A stretch of 64,000 bases of DNA from DATAXP01 sp963708675. Lineage in GTDB: Bacteria; Planctomycetota; Planctomycetia; Pirellulales; PNKZ01. Positions 9,557-18,971 of the stretch are shown in pieces. A program made the translations under genes and the position numbers. Numbering within the stretch: the first letter of the stretch is position 1; each line of letters starts with the position of its first letter. Under the pieces are notes generated by a model. It did not search any database and was not told where the DNA came from. It worked only from the letters and a program-made list of their open reading frames with translations. Where the stretch lies: positions 3,038,001 to 3,102,000 of the forward strand of contig CAVPTO010000003.1 of assembly GCA_963708675.1 (NCBI GenBank), written 5' to 3'.

Positions 9557-10465
9557 GCAAATCAAAACGTCGTCTTTCTTGATTCGAGTTCGTTCGCCTT
9601 CAGCTCCTTCTGGGGGGCGAACGTGTTGAATTAATGAAAAATTGAGTGACATTGACCGGCCCAAATTGCCGCTCTGCACAAAGATAAAGCCATCGTCGCT
9701 GTAATAGTTGGCCCAACTCCTAGAGCCAGAGGTAACAAAAGAAACGATCCGTCGAACTTCAAGAACCCTCCAATGTTCTGGCAAGTTGCCGAGCCAGTCG
9801 ATGCCGGAGGGCTTGAGGCGGACGTTGGGGTCGAGGCCGCGTGTGACGGCGCGGTGGATGATGGCCTGCTTCTGCTCGTTGAGCAGAGCGATCAGCCGTC
9901 GCTTCGCGCCGATGTACCGCCGAATCCGCCGGTCGGCATGATCGAGAAAGCGAACGATCGCATCGCGAGTATCGCGAGGAGGCAACGGCAGGGCTGAACG
10001 GCTCAGCTTCTCGTAATCGATGTTTTGTCCTTGACGGATACCCGTTACGAAGAGCGAAAGATTCTCGACGTATGGCTTTGATTTGAACAAGTAAGCCAAG
10101 TACCCGTGCGTTGACGAATCGACCGGATACTGAATCGTGTAGGCCGGGCTGATGATTCCCTGTTCGCGGGCGTATTCGATTCCGCCTTGGAACGAGCGCA
10201 GACTGATGACGAAATCTCCGACGCGCACGAGCTTGAGTAGATGCAAGTCTTTCAATGCGAGCGTCGTTCGATTCTCGTACTGATCTTTTCGCACCACGCC
10301 TTTCGTCTGCGTCGCGGCGAGCATGGGTTCATTGGGGAAGCCTTTGACGCTTCGTTCATGAAGAACGTGCTTCGTACGACACAGTGACCAGTCGCGGGGA
10401 ATGCTTCCCAGCCAAGGCTCGTTCGAGTCTTTGTACGCGGGATACGGCGTGAGCCCCTCGATCAT
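9540..10465 (-). pseudogene. hsdS: hsdS, truncated specificity subunit of type I restriction system
   Basis: The ATG at 10463-10465 overlaps the fic stop by 4 bp (ATGA). The product has a first target-recognition domain, then a central conserved helix region (LPPRDTRDAIVRFLDHADRR, IRRYIGAKRRLIALLNEQKQ) and the beginning of a second domain (SGIDWLGNLPEHWRVLEVRR). It reads to KKDDVLICVTGALT and then runs into hsdR sequence in a wrong frame, stopping at 9377. The second recognition half and its dimerising helix are lost. Some half-size HsdS proteins can still dimerise, so residual methylation specificity is conceivable, but the nonsense tail argues for loss of function. Confidence 0.85.
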
Positions 10466-11649
10466 TGCCCCGCCTCCGCGTCGCCGTCGTTGAATAGCTG
10501 AATGTACGCTTCGTACCGGAATTTGCGGTTCCGGGCTTGGCCGGTGATTTCTTGCAAGATGCCCATTTCGACCATCCGCGCGACGAGGTCGTTGGCGGCC
10601 GGGTACGTGGTGCCGATCAGTGCTTCGACGTCGCCGACCGAGACGATCGGATGCTCGTACAGATGTTCGAGCACGCGATGACCGTTGCCGGCGGCGCGGC
10701 CAAGTTGATCGGTGATCGCGCGGCGGTGATCTTCGCGCAGGCTGAGAATGCGCCGAGCGGTGTCTGTCGCCTGCTTGCTGACCTCGACAATTCCATTCAA
10801 GAAGAACGTCAGCCAGCCTTCCCAATCGCCGGTATCACGCACTGCTTGCAGACGCTCGTAATACTGCTGCCGATGTCGCTTGAAGTAATACGACAAGTAG
10901 AGGACCGGCTTGACCAAGACCTCCTGCTCGCAAAGCAAGAACGTGATGAGCAATCGGCCAACGCGGCCGTTGCCGTCGAGGAACGGATGAATCGTTTCAA
11001 ACTGCGCGTGGGCCAACCCGATCTTGATAAGCAGCGGCAGGTGCGTGTCGGTGTGCAGAAACCGTTCGAGTTCCGACAGTAGCCGTGAGACCTCGTGCGG
11101 CGGCGGCGGAACGAACGTCGCCTCGTTGAGCGTGCAGCCGCCGGGACCGATCCAGTTCTGACTGGTGCGAACATCGCCCGGCGTCAGGTGTGAACCGCGA
11201 ACGCCCGCGAGTAGCTCAGCGTGAATCTCGCGAATGAGTCGCACCGAAACCGGCAACTTAGTCAGCCGTTCCAGTCCGTGGTTCATGGCGCGGACGTAGT
11301 TGACGACCTCGTTGACATCCTGCGGGCGATCGGGGGAGAGGATTTGCGCCTCGGCCGCGAGGACATCTTGCAACGAGCTTTGCGTTCCCTCGATCTGGCT
11401 CGACAGCACGGCCTCTTTGCGAACGTACATAAAAACGAACAGATCGGGATGCGGCAGCGTCTCGATCGAGCCGTCGAGACGCCCTAGCGCCCGGTCGGCC
11501 TGCGACAGCAGCACCTGCATGTCAGGCGTGATCTGCACCGGTGGATTCGGAGGCAGAGTCTCGGGCATGAAGGCCCGATAGCCCTTCTGCTGGGCGACGT
11601 AGCGTCCCGCTCGATTGGGTGAGGCTGCGATGTCTGGGTTGGTTTCCAT
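10462..11649 (-). CDS. Fic/DOC-family AMP-transferase with self-inhibitory motif
   Basis: A 395-residue protein, ATG at 11649. An N-terminal Fic_N region includes SSQIEGTQ (about 83-90), matching the inhibitory (S/T)xxxE(G/N) helix that blocks ATP binding. The catalytic loop is HPFLDGNGRVGR (about 218-229), complete, with His as base and the Asp/Asn/Arg residues for ATP-Mg. A C-terminal winged-helix region (VGDVEALIGTTYPAANDLV, then RMVEMGIL) probably binds DNA. Fic proteins transfer AMP from ATP to protein hydroxyls. It sits between hsdM and hsdS in the same operon and overlaps hsdS by 4 bp. Fic genes are recurrent passengers of type I restriction operons, where their target is unknown. Confidence 0.9.
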   Translation of the reverse strand: METNPDIAASPNRAGRYVAQQKGYRAFMPETLPPNPPVQITPDMQVLLSQADRALGRLDGSIETLPHPDLFVFMYVRKEAVLSSQIEGTQSSLQDVLAAEAQILSPDRPQDVNEVVNYVRAMNHGLERLTKLPVSVRLIREIHAELLAGVRGSHLTPGDVRTSQNWIGPGGCTLNEATFVPPPPHEVSRLLSELERFLHTDTHLPLLIKIGLAHAQFETIHPFLDGNGRVGRLLITFLLCEQEVLVKPVLYLSYYFKRHRQQYYERLQAVRDTGDWEGWLTFFLNGIVEVSKQATDTARRILSLREDHRRAITDQLGRAAGNGHRVLEHLYEHPIVSVGDVEALIGTTYPAANDLVARMVEMGILQEITGQARNRKFRYEAYIQLFNDGDAEAGQ

Positions 11650-11755
11650 GTTAAGCCGTGCCTTTAGTATGGACCGGCGGCGGCTTCATATTAAAGGCTG
11701 CATTGAACACACGCGACCAGTTTGGCCATGTGCAAGGCAGCCTTGTGTTGCGGGA

Positions 11756-13906
11756 CTAGGTCGCTTTTTCCCCGACGATCTCGGCCAGCAGCCCTTCGGT
11801 CTCGCTTTCCAGGGCCAGGATGTCCGCACGAATCGCTTCGAGCGAACGCAACGGCGTCGGCTTGTAGAAGTAGCGGTTGAAGCTGACTTCGTAGCCGATC
11901 TTCGTTGCGGAGTCATCGAACCACGCGTCCGGCGCGTGGGGCAGGACTTCGCGTTGCAGGAAAGCTTCGATGCCGCCTTCTTCAAGCAACGGAATCTGCT
12001 CCGTGTCGCGCAGTTCGGGATCGGTCTCGTACTCGACGACTTGTTTGTTGTTTGTCGGATCAGCGTAACGGCCGCGGATCGGATCGACCTTAGCTTTGCC
12101 CGCCTTGTGGACCTTCTTGACGACAGGTGCAGCTTGCTCGTCGCGCTGAGCCAATGAGTTCTGCAACAGCTTGAGTCGCTTCGCCGAAAGCTTCACGTCT
12201 TCGATGTCGGCGAGTTCTTCGACTCGACCGAGGAACGCGTTCCAATGGGCGTGCGGCCCCACGCCGAACTTTTTGGCGGCGAGATCGATGAGGTTCGCCA
12301 GCGGCTCTTCACCCGCTTCGTCGCATGCGGCGCGGAACGCAGCCAGAGCGGCGGGCGACAGATCGACTCGAAGACGCAAAGGTCGTTCGACGGTGACCTT
12401 CCAGTAGCCGAACGCGTCGTTCGGGAATATTTTCGATTGCTCGGTTTCTTGAAAGGCAAGGAACGTATCGCAGATCGTTTGGATGTCGGCGGGCGTGAGC
12501 TCGCAGTTCTTCTTGCCCATGTTCTTGCGCAGTGGCTTGAACCATGCTGTCGCATCGATGAGCTGAACCTTGCCTTTCCGCTTCTTCGGCTTGCGGTTCG
12601 TGAGCACCCAGATGTAGGTGGCGATGCCCGTGTTGTAAAACATGTTGAGTGGCAGCGCGACGATCGCTTCGAGCCAATCGTTCTCGATGATCCAACGGCG
12701 GATGTTGCTCTCGCCCTGGCCGGCGTCGCCGGTGAAGAGCGATGAACCGTTGTGAACCTCGGCAATGCGACTGCCGTGTGCGGTGCCGTCTTTCATCTTC
12801 GACAGCATGTTCACGAGGAACAGCAATTGGCCGTCGCTCGATCGGGTGACGAGCGACAGTTCCTCGCCCCGATGCTGGACCACGAAGCGTGGGTCTTTGA
12901 GGCCATCCTTGCCGCCCATCCGTTCAAGGTCGCTCTTCCAGCTTTTGCCGTACGGCGGATTGCTGAGCATGAAGTCGAACTCGCGTGACGGAAAAGCATC
13001 GTTCGCGAGTGTCGAGTGCTCGGGGCCACCCACGATGTTGTCGGCCGCCTCGCCTTCGCCTTTGAGCAGCAGATCGGCCTTGCAGATGGCATACGTCTCG
13101 GCATTGATCTCTTGGCCATAAAGATGCGTGGCGACTTGCTTATCGTGCTCCGCGCCGAGGTGCTTGAGCGTTTCTTCGGCCACAGTCAGCATGCCGCCCG
13201 TGCCGCAGGCGCCGTCATAGAGCAGGTACGTGCCCGATTCGACCTGAGCGGCGATAGGGTCAAAGATAAGCCGAGCCATCAGCTTCACCGCGTCGCGTGG
13301 CGTCCAGTGCTCGCCGGCCTCTTCGTTATTCTCTTCGTTGAAGCGGCGAACCAACTCCTCAAAGATCGTTCCCATCGCGTGATTGTCGAGGCCGGGCGAT
13401 TTCACCGTGCCATCGGTATTAAGCACCGGAGTCGGCCCCAAGTTGATTTCGGGCGCGAGCAGTTTTTCGATCAACGTGCCGAGCGCGTCGGCCTTCGAGA
13501 GTCGCGGGATTTGATTGCGGAACTCGAAGCAATCAAGAATCTCTTGGACGTTTGGCGAGAAGCCGTCGAGGTACGCCTCGAAGTCGGCCTTGAGTTGCTG
13601 CTGACTGGCGCGTGAACGAAGGTCGCGAAGCGTGAACTTGCTGGTGTTGTAGAACGATTTGCCGGCAGCTTGGCGCAGCGCCGCGTCTTGGTTGGCGACC
13701 TTCGACTTGTCGAGCGCCTTTTTCATGTCGAGCACGGCCTGCTTGGTCGGCTCAAGCTCGGCATCGAGGCGGCGGATGACCGTCATCGGCAGAATGACGT
13801 CACGATACTTGCCGCGCACGTAAAGATCGCGGAGCACATCGTCGGCGATGCCCCAAATGAAGTTGGTGATCCAGCTAAGCTGCGATTGATCCATCCGATT
13901 CGTCAT
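11756..13906 (-). CDS. hsdM: HsdM, type I restriction-modification methyltransferase subunit
   Basis: A 716-residue protein, ATG at 13906. An N-terminal HsdM_N helical domain (about 1-150) is followed by the N6-adenine methylase domain: GEHWTPRDAVKLMARL, AdoMet motif DGACGTGGML (about 230) and catalytic NPPYGKSW (about 314). The C-terminal half is longer than in the second HsdM of this window (516 residues) and includes a further alpha/beta domain. It methylates adenine in the sequence chosen by HsdS. It heads the locus hsdM-fic-hsdS-hsdR. The partner hsdS is truncated, so this enzyme may no longer have a normal specificity subunit. Confidence 0.92.
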   Translation of the reverse strand: MTNRMDQSQLSWITNFIWGIADDVLRDLYVRGKYRDVILPMTVIRRLDAELEPTKQAVLDMKKALDKSKVANQDAALRQAAGKSFYNTSKFTLRDLRSRASQQQLKADFEAYLDGFSPNVQEILDCFEFRNQIPRLSKADALGTLIEKLLAPEINLGPTPVLNTDGTVKSPGLDNHAMGTIFEELVRRFNEENNEEAGEHWTPRDAVKLMARLIFDPIAAQVESGTYLLYDGACGTGGMLTVAEETLKHLGAEHDKQVATHLYGQEINAETYAICKADLLLKGEGEAADNIVGGPEHSTLANDAFPSREFDFMLSNPPYGKSWKSDLERMGGKDGLKDPRFVVQHRGEELSLVTRSSDGQLLFLVNMLSKMKDGTAHGSRIAEVHNGSSLFTGDAGQGESNIRRWIIENDWLEAIVALPLNMFYNTGIATYIWVLTNRKPKKRKGKVQLIDATAWFKPLRKNMGKKNCELTPADIQTICDTFLAFQETEQSKIFPNDAFGYWKVTVERPLRLRVDLSPAALAAFRAACDEAGEEPLANLIDLAAKKFGVGPHAHWNAFLGRVEELADIEDVKLSAKRLKLLQNSLAQRDEQAAPVVKKVHKAGKAKVDPIRGRYADPTNNKQVVEYETDPELRDTEQIPLLEEGGIEAFLQREVLPHAPDAWFDDSATKIGYEVSFNRYFYKPTPLRSLEAIRADILALESETEGLLAEIVGEKAT

Positions 13907-14049
13907 CCTTAGGCGAGCGGTTCCTGAACCTCGGGTCGGTCTTTGACGTGATTCGTTCGTACGCCGTTATATCGAGGCCGCCATTCTAACGCTTGCGACA
14001 TAGCTGCCTAAGCGCTCGAATTCATGCGGTCGGTGGTCGCACGATAGCG

Positions 14050-14190
14050 ATGATCGACGCAACACGGCCTAGAACGCCGCAGACGCCCGCTACGGCCCTC
14101 GGCGTGCCAAAGGCGGCAAAGATACCGTCTGGGTAGATCAACGGCTTAAAACGCGTTTGGTGCATTCCGGCGCAACGGCGAGGCCACGTC
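14050..14190 (-). repeat. Dispersed repeat, copy C (inverted relative to A and B)
   Basis: The reverse complement of 14053-14180 closely matches 3525-3665, including GTAGCGGGCGTCTGCGGCGT and the CGCCGGAATGCACCAAACGC block. It lies in the 677-bp gap upstream of hsdM (13907-14583). The remainder of that gap contains no supported gene. Confidence 0.6.
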
Positions 14191-14583
14191 GCTGATTCGA
14201 TGGGGCCGATCTGTGCCTTTGCAACGGCATCGTACGCGTTGCACGAAACGACATTATCGGCGCTAAACACGAGTTCGAGCGGCTCGCGGTATAGGGTTTC
14301 GGATTTATCCTAACACTACTGACAGAAATCATCGCTTCTTGAGCCCTCAACACGCAACGTCGCCAAGGAAGTGAAGCTCGACAGATGTTCCTGTCACAAA
14401 GAGCAAAGAAGCACGCGCGAAGCTGATGGAAAACTTCGACGGGTACGTGCACAACCGACTGCGGCTACAGTCCAGAACACGTCGGAGGACGACATGACGA
14501 ACCAGCAGGTAGTCGATGTGCTGTTCAGCATGGTGGTTTTACGGGGCATGTTCGTTGTGAATTCGGCCAATGGAATTCGCGTT

Positions 14584-14949
14584 TCAGGTTGAACGCTTGC
14601 GATACATGCGTCTAAGCGCGCGAATGAGTGTCCGCGTTCCTGGGTCATGAATGCCCGAGAGGTCGCGTGTGCCAGCAGGCGTCAGAAGGCGCTGCTCGGG
14701 TTCGTCAGGCCAGCGGCAGAGACCACCTCCGGGCCGATGCGGCCAAGCATAGGCGATGCAGCGGCAAGGCACATACCGGGTAGGGCAGCGCAGGCTTACA
14801 CCTCGCTGCGGCCCATGCTTGCCAAGGCCAGCGTGTTGCACGCACAGTTGCCGTGGATCATCCCAAAGCGCCCACGCTCGGCAGCGCTTGCCGTTACGCT
14901 TGTTTCCCTTGCATCGGCGTCGCTTAATTGCAGCATTCGAATAGCTCAC
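14584..14949 (-). CDS. Small Cys/Arg-rich (probable zinc-binding) protein
   Basis: About 121 residues from a GTG at 14949; a TTG at 15009 is an alternative start. The sequence carries paired cysteines and histidines: RRRCKGNKRNGKRCRAWAL, LCVQHAGLGKHG, and later CRCIAYAWPHRPGGGLCRWP. This suggests a small metal-binding fold, similar in style to the HGGxR-like short proteins of phages and integrative elements. I do not recognise a named family. It lies at the boundary between the restriction locus and the integrase module, on the same strand as both. Confidence 0.5.
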   Translation of the reverse strand: MSYSNAAIKRRRCKGNKRNGKRCRAWALWDDPRQLCVQHAGLGKHGPQRGVSLRCPTRYVPCRCIAYAWPHRPGGGLCRWPDEPEQRLLTPAGTRDLSGIHDPGTRTLIRALRRMYRKRST

Positions 14950-15009
14950 GGCATCACTTCTGCGCACGCTGCACTTAATTCCTAAAACGATGAACTCGCC
15001 CCAAAGCAA

Positions 15010-15442
15010 CCTAGAAGCAACGAAATAGCTTTCGCTCGTTGGCGTTCGTTGTCACTTGGGAAAGAAAACAAGAACACCATGGCGCAAGCCCCCGCCATCT
15101 GCTCTAACGCGCACTTAGATGGTTGACTTGCGTTTTCATTTCCTCGGTGGCGAGCCTGGTCGGCGCACGGTCTGCTTTGGGAACGACGCAGAAGATGAGC
15201 GCGCACACATGGATAGACGATTGCATGCCAATTCAATCGATAGATCATGGCTACGACTGAGCGGGTATGGAGCATCGGAAGGCAATAGGTAAGGGTATAC
15301 CTACTATCGGTTTCATTGGTTGATGCGTCGCTTGGACAAAATGGCAGCAACCATTGTTTTTTCACGGGTGATTCGCTCACGGACACGCGTGGTATGATTT
15401 GTTTTCGTACAGCGCTTTTTTTGGGAAGCATTTTGCACTGCG
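15010..15442. other. Intergenic region without a supported gene
   Basis: AT content is higher than in the neighbours around 15300-15430. The open frames here have no recognisable protein features. Nothing supported. Confidence 0.4.
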
Positions 15443-16114
15443 TCACGGTGTACGAATATCCGATGTCCACGATTGAACAGTGGAGCGAGGTCTGTTCCGC
15501 TTTTTGGCAATTTCGCCGTAGGAGTAGCCGCGCTTTCTCATTCGACGGGCTACTCGGATTTCGAGTTCAGAGCCTGGGCGACGATTGCGAGGTCGTCCTC
15601 CTCGATTGCCGCCTCGTGCATCCTGTCCCTGACGACTCCAAAGTTGCCGTTGCTCTTTTGGTGAGGCGTCCGGATGAGCGAGCGTGACGAGTGTGATTCC
15701 ACGAGTCCAGTACCGAAGTTCAAGAAAATCGGCGTCCATTGGGCGAGCTTCTTTGTCGAACTCGAAATTCGATCCTCGGACGAACCTGGATGTTTCGGTC
15801 GCAAGCAGCTTGGCTCTATGACGCTTGGCATGCTTCCGCGCACGGCGAAGCAACTTCGCCCACTGATCTCCATACCCTTTGCAATGCGCATCGATGATGC
15901 CGACAGCGCGTGCTCCCCCGACCGTCAACGCCTCCCGCAGCGCGACTTTCTGCCGGTGTGTGTCTTGAGTTTCACTAGACGCGCGGACGAAAAGCACAAA
16001 TCGGTCCCCAGGCTGAATGTGCTCGGATGGCTTAATGTACTCGCGGGCTCGGCCTGGTTCGGAACTTGGGACAGCAACGCGGCGTTTACGCTTCTTCACA
16101 AATCGCCCCTTCAT
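15443..16114 (-). CDS. Resolvase-like (serine recombinase fold) protein with HTH
   Basis: A 223-residue protein. The ATG at 16114 overlaps the DUF1580 stop by one base (TGATG). After a basic N terminus comes RFVLFVRASSETQDTHRQK, with the strand-RxSS-Q arrangement of resolvase N-terminal domains, then a second strand and LLATETSRFVRGSNFEF where resolvases have the DRLxR segment. The C terminus has a helix-turn-helix (RMRKRGYSYGEIAKKRNRPR). A catalytic Ser is plausible in RASS, but the domain is divergent. It lies with an excisionase-like DUF1580 gene and a tyrosine integrase, so a role in element mobility or its control is likely. Confidence 0.55.
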   Translation of the reverse strand: MKGRFVKKRKRRVAVPSSEPGRAREYIKPSEHIQPGDRFVLFVRASSETQDTHRQKVALREALTVGGARAVGIIDAHCKGYGDQWAKLLRRARKHAKRHRAKLLATETSRFVRGSNFEFDKEARPMDADFLELRYWTRGITLVTLAHPDASPKEQRQLWSRQGQDARGGNRGGRPRNRRPGSELEIRVARRMRKRGYSYGEIAKKRNRPRSTVQSWTSDIRTP

Positions 16115-16416
16115 CAAGGTTGATTCAAGTCGCGCCGAGCTTGCTCGACCGCGCGTTCTCGTTGCTTAGCGGTGTAGCGAGACGGAGCTACATTCGACGT
16201 GCTCGTGAGCGCCTCGCAAAAGCGTTGAAGCGCCTCTAGGCTCGTACAGAGCGTGCCGCCAACTCGAATGGTTTCGAGGCGTACGCCACGGCAGCCCCGC
16301 TGAGCCCAGCGGTAAAGCGTGGCCACATTGGGCCTCTTGCCGGCGCGGCGGGCGGGAAGAAAGTCGCAGGCCCGTCTAAGCGACAGTACCTGCTCGGTGG
16401 TGAGATCGATCGACAT
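16114..16416 (-). CDS. DUF1580 (excisionase/MerR-like HTH) protein
   Basis: A 100-residue protein, ATG at 16416. The pattern FLPARRAGKRPNVATLYRWA, then GVRLETIRVGGTLCTSLEAL, fits DUF1580, a planctomycete family with an excisionase-like winged helix that typically accompanies recombinases. The basic C terminus (YTAKQRERAVEQARRDL) is usual for the family. It is translationally coupled to the downstream resolvase-like gene. Confidence 0.8.
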   Translation of the reverse strand: MSIDLTTEQVLSLRRACDFLPARRAGKRPNVATLYRWAQRGCRGVRLETIRVGGTLCTSLEALQRFCEALTSTSNVAPSRYTAKQRERAVEQARRDLNQP

Positions 16417-16519
16417 ACACGCGGCACTCCGCTGCGACAGGGGCTTGTTTGCCTATGTCTGCAACGGTACGCGAGTTCGATCGGGTAGAAAAAGCTCGCC
16501 GATGCTGCGCATCAATTGT

Positions 16520-17161
16520 TCATTTGCAGAACTTACGCTTTCGGCCCGACTTTCGTGGCGGCGGGTTTCGAAGGCTGTTACGACGAGCGTATGTTCTTAC
16601 AGTCCGTAGAAATGATTGGCGACCAATTGCACGCCATTCGGGATGGGCCTTCATGCCAACCTCGATGTCCTTATCGGCTTGGCCTAAAACGAATTGTTCG
16701 TAGAGCCACGCGTCGCGCGTGTCGGTAAGTGGATTACGAACGACGCGTTGCTCGTTCGCCAATAGCTCTCCCCACACCTGCAGTACCGCTTGCGCGGCAA
16801 CAACAGGATCAAGCTTTCTGACGGCTGTGATTTCGCTCATCGGAAATCTGCCGATATTTTGCGGCGAGAGGTCGCGTAGGAGTGCGGTGGCCTCAAGTAC
16901 GGAACGCAAAGCTTCGCGAAATTGAGCAAACAACTCCAGCCTTCTATGCCGTTGTGAATCGGCCTCAGCGAGCCATTCTTGATTAGCTTTCGGTCGGCGA
17001 GATCGAACCGCGCGTTCCAAGGAGATACAGCATGATTCAATTTGGCCGTCGTAAGCTTGCAACTTTCGTAGGACTGACTGCCAAACGGATGGAGATGAGA
17101 GTTCCTCTAGCAATTCGTATAGACGAATCCAAGAGTCACTCTGCGGCGTGTTCTCCTTCAC
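16520..17161 (-). CDS. Hypothetical protein of integrative element
   Basis: A 213-residue, mostly helical protein with a GTG start at 17161. The C terminus is strongly basic (RNPPPRKSGRKRKFCK) and preceded by a possible helix-turn-helix (WRAIGRQSFLRTVRTYARR), suggesting DNA binding. I do not recognise a family. It lies between the integrase and the DUF1580 gene on the same strand, the arrangement of an element-specific accessory gene. Confidence 0.6.
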   Translation of the reverse strand: MKENTPQSDSWIRLYELLEELSSPSVWQSVLRKLQAYDGQIESCCISLERAVRSRRPKANQEWLAEADSQRHRRLELFAQFREALRSVLEATALLRDLSPQNIGRFPMSEITAVRKLDPVVAAQAVLQVWGELLANEQRVVRNPLTDTRDAWLYEQFVLGQADKDIEVGMKAHPEWRAIGRQSFLRTVRTYARRNSLRNPPPRKSGRKRKFCK

Positions 17162-17348
17162 AGTGATCGACCTTGATTGTTTGAAAGTGACGTCGTCCGT
17201 TCAGTCGTTGTCGAGCGACACAAGCCCATTGTAGGGGCCCGAGTCAAGGGGCATGTAAAGCCGCATGGCAAAGTCGCCACATCGCTACCAAAAACACGAT
17301 CGGCACAGTGCAAAGCTTTATTTGTCGAGCTGATTGCGGCCTAATGAC

Positions 17349-18578
17349 TTAACCGACCTCGCGCATCACCATCGCTGCCAAAGTAAAATCGCGCTCGGCG
17401 TAAATCTGGGTCACGTCCGCCTTCGCGTGTCCGAGCACGGTTCCAGCCGCTTCCAGCCCGAATCGGCGACGTATCGCAGTGGCAGCCGTATGGCGGAGCT
17501 GATTCGGGGACCAGCGGGGTATTAACCGTTTGAGTATTTCGTGATCTGGATGTTTCTTGCGTATTTCGCGATCTGCAATGTCCGCGGCACGATGGATCGC
17601 ACGCCGGTAACTGTTATGGTTGTAGCGGCGACCCGGCGCTCGACAGCGAACTGTTTTCGGCTGCCGCATCGCCTGGGATGGGGTCATGGGGGATCGTCGA
17701 TCAGCCCGCCGGGCCGCATTGCGACTGCTTTCGCTCTCGACAGGCGCGAAGCAAAAGGCATTCTTGTCGCGCAGCAGGTACGGCCGCAGGACTTCTTGCG
17801 CTTGAGGCCCGAGGAAGATCGTGCGCTCGCGGCCACGGTATTGTGTCTTGTGTTCGCTTGGCCGATATTCCCAAACATCCCCGGCCATGTTCACGTCGCA
17901 CGGTCGCAGGATGCAGATTTCGTTTGGCCTAGCTCCCGTAAACCGTTGGAGTCGCACCATGTCGGCCACCACCGGGGGCAAGTGCGGCAATGTTGCCTCA
18001 ACGATGGCGTCACCCACAGGCAGGACTGGCTCGTATTCTTTGGCAGCCGTACGGCCTCGTTGCAGCCCTTGGACCGTCTGAATGGCATGAAACATCGATG
18101 GGGGCAACAACTGCTCGCTCACCCCCCATTTGATCGCCCGCTTGATCGTCGCGGTGTAGCGGTTGACATGGTCTCGACTTCGACCTTCGCCGACCATGAG
18201 CGTTTGCAGCGTCTTGAGAGCCAACGGGCCGAAGTCCTTGACCGGCGTCGATCCATAAGGCGAGCTGCCGAGGAATTGCATCACTCGGACAACGTGATCG
18301 TACGAGTTCGTCAGACGCCCATTGGTGACGTAGTACCGCTTAGCAAACCGCTTGTAATGGGCGCAGAGCTCGACCAACGTCAGACCGTCTTGTGCGGTAG
18401 CGGGCAACTGCCGACCGTTTGCAGCCCACTCGGCGATGAGCCGATCGTAGGCCTGACGGCTGACCCGGGTTCGGTACTTGCCGAGGTAGAAGTCGCGGCC
18501 GTCGAGGGTGACGATCGCTTGTTTAGAAGCCTTGTGAAGGCGATAAGTAGGGACACGTAATTGCCGATCAGCCTGCAT
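17349..18578 (-). CDS. Tyrosine recombinase / integrase
   Basis: A 409-residue protein. I place the start at ATG 18578, preceded by GGAG; an upstream start at 18683 adds 35 unlikely residues. An N-terminal SAM-like core-binding domain precedes the catalytic domain with RFTGARPNEICIL (first Arg), PNQLRHTAATAIRR (His-x-x-Arg replaced by the RHTAA form), LGHAKADVTQIYAERD (second His, and the nucleophile Tyr in the IYAER segment). It cuts and rejoins DNA at att sites through a 3'-phosphotyrosine. The gene begins 121 bp from a tRNA-Pro 3' fragment (18699-18740), the expected position of an integrase next to its attachment site. Confidence 0.92.
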   Translation of the reverse strand: MQADRQLRVPTYRLHKASKQAIVTLDGRDFYLGKYRTRVSRQAYDRLIAEWAANGRQLPATAQDGLTLVELCAHYKRFAKRYYVTNGRLTNSYDHVVRVMQFLGSSPYGSTPVKDFGPLALKTLQTLMVGEGRSRDHVNRYTATIKRAIKWGVSEQLLPPSMFHAIQTVQGLQRGRTAAKEYEPVLPVGDAIVEATLPHLPPVVADMVRLQRFTGARPNEICILRPCDVNMAGDVWEYRPSEHKTQYRGRERTIFLGPQAQEVLRPYLLRDKNAFCFAPVESESSRNAARRADRRSPMTPSQAMRQPKTVRCRAPGRRYNHNSYRRAIHRAADIADREIRKKHPDHEILKRLIPRWSPNQLRHTAATAIRRRFGLEAAGTVLGHAKADVTQIYAERDFTLAAMVMREVG

Positions 18579-18698
18579 AGTGCGCACTCCAGATGGGGCC
18601 GGTTTCGGTAGACTACCGAAATTCCCGGTGATCTTGAGCCGCACTGCCGACCATCGGCAGGTAAGACAAACTGCTTTCGGCAAACAACTTACAACTAG

Positions 18699-18740
18699 TC
18701 GGGGCGACAGGATTTGAACCTGCGACCTCTTGACCCCCAG
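18699..18740 (-). other. tRNA-Pro(GGG) 3'-half fragment, probable att site
   Basis: On the minus strand the 42 nt read as the 3' part of a tRNA: anticodon loop CTGGGGG, 3' anticodon stem TCAAG, T arm GCAGG-TTCAAAT-CCTGT, and acceptor CGCCCCG with discriminator A. Upstream of the loop the sequence diverges (no matching D arm or 5' acceptor), so this is a fragment and not a functional tRNA. A 3' tRNA fragment beside a tyrosine integrase is the classic footprint of integration at a tRNA 3' end. Confidence 0.75.
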
Positions 18741-18971
18741 TCACGGCCGACGGTCGATTGGAATTGCAGCAGCCGCTTACACTTCCAGCGAATTATTTGA
18801 TTCTACCGTTTCCATACAGACCTATCAATTCCTCGGGGTTTTTGAGGTTCGCTGCAACCATTGCTGCAAGTTGCTGCAACTCGATTCCGCATGTTTTCCT
18901 CGCGCAGCGCACGTCGACGATGCGTTCCCGCTTCGTATCTGCTGCAACGCTCCCGTGCCGCGGAAGAACCT

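Noticed and set aside
9377..10825. Longer form of HsdS with an Arg-rich N terminus starting at 10825
   Set aside because: The first about 120 residues are an off-frame reading of fic; the real start is the ATG at 10465 that overlaps the fic stop.
14982..15470. 162-residue minus-strand frame between the Cys-rich protein and the resolvase-like gene
   Set aside because: The composition is irregular, it overlaps both neighbours and has no recognisable motif or ribosome site.
18699..18780. Complete tRNA-Pro gene on the minus strand
   Set aside because: The 5' half (acceptor, D arm, 5' anticodon stem) is not present upstream of the anticodon loop; only the 3' half is.
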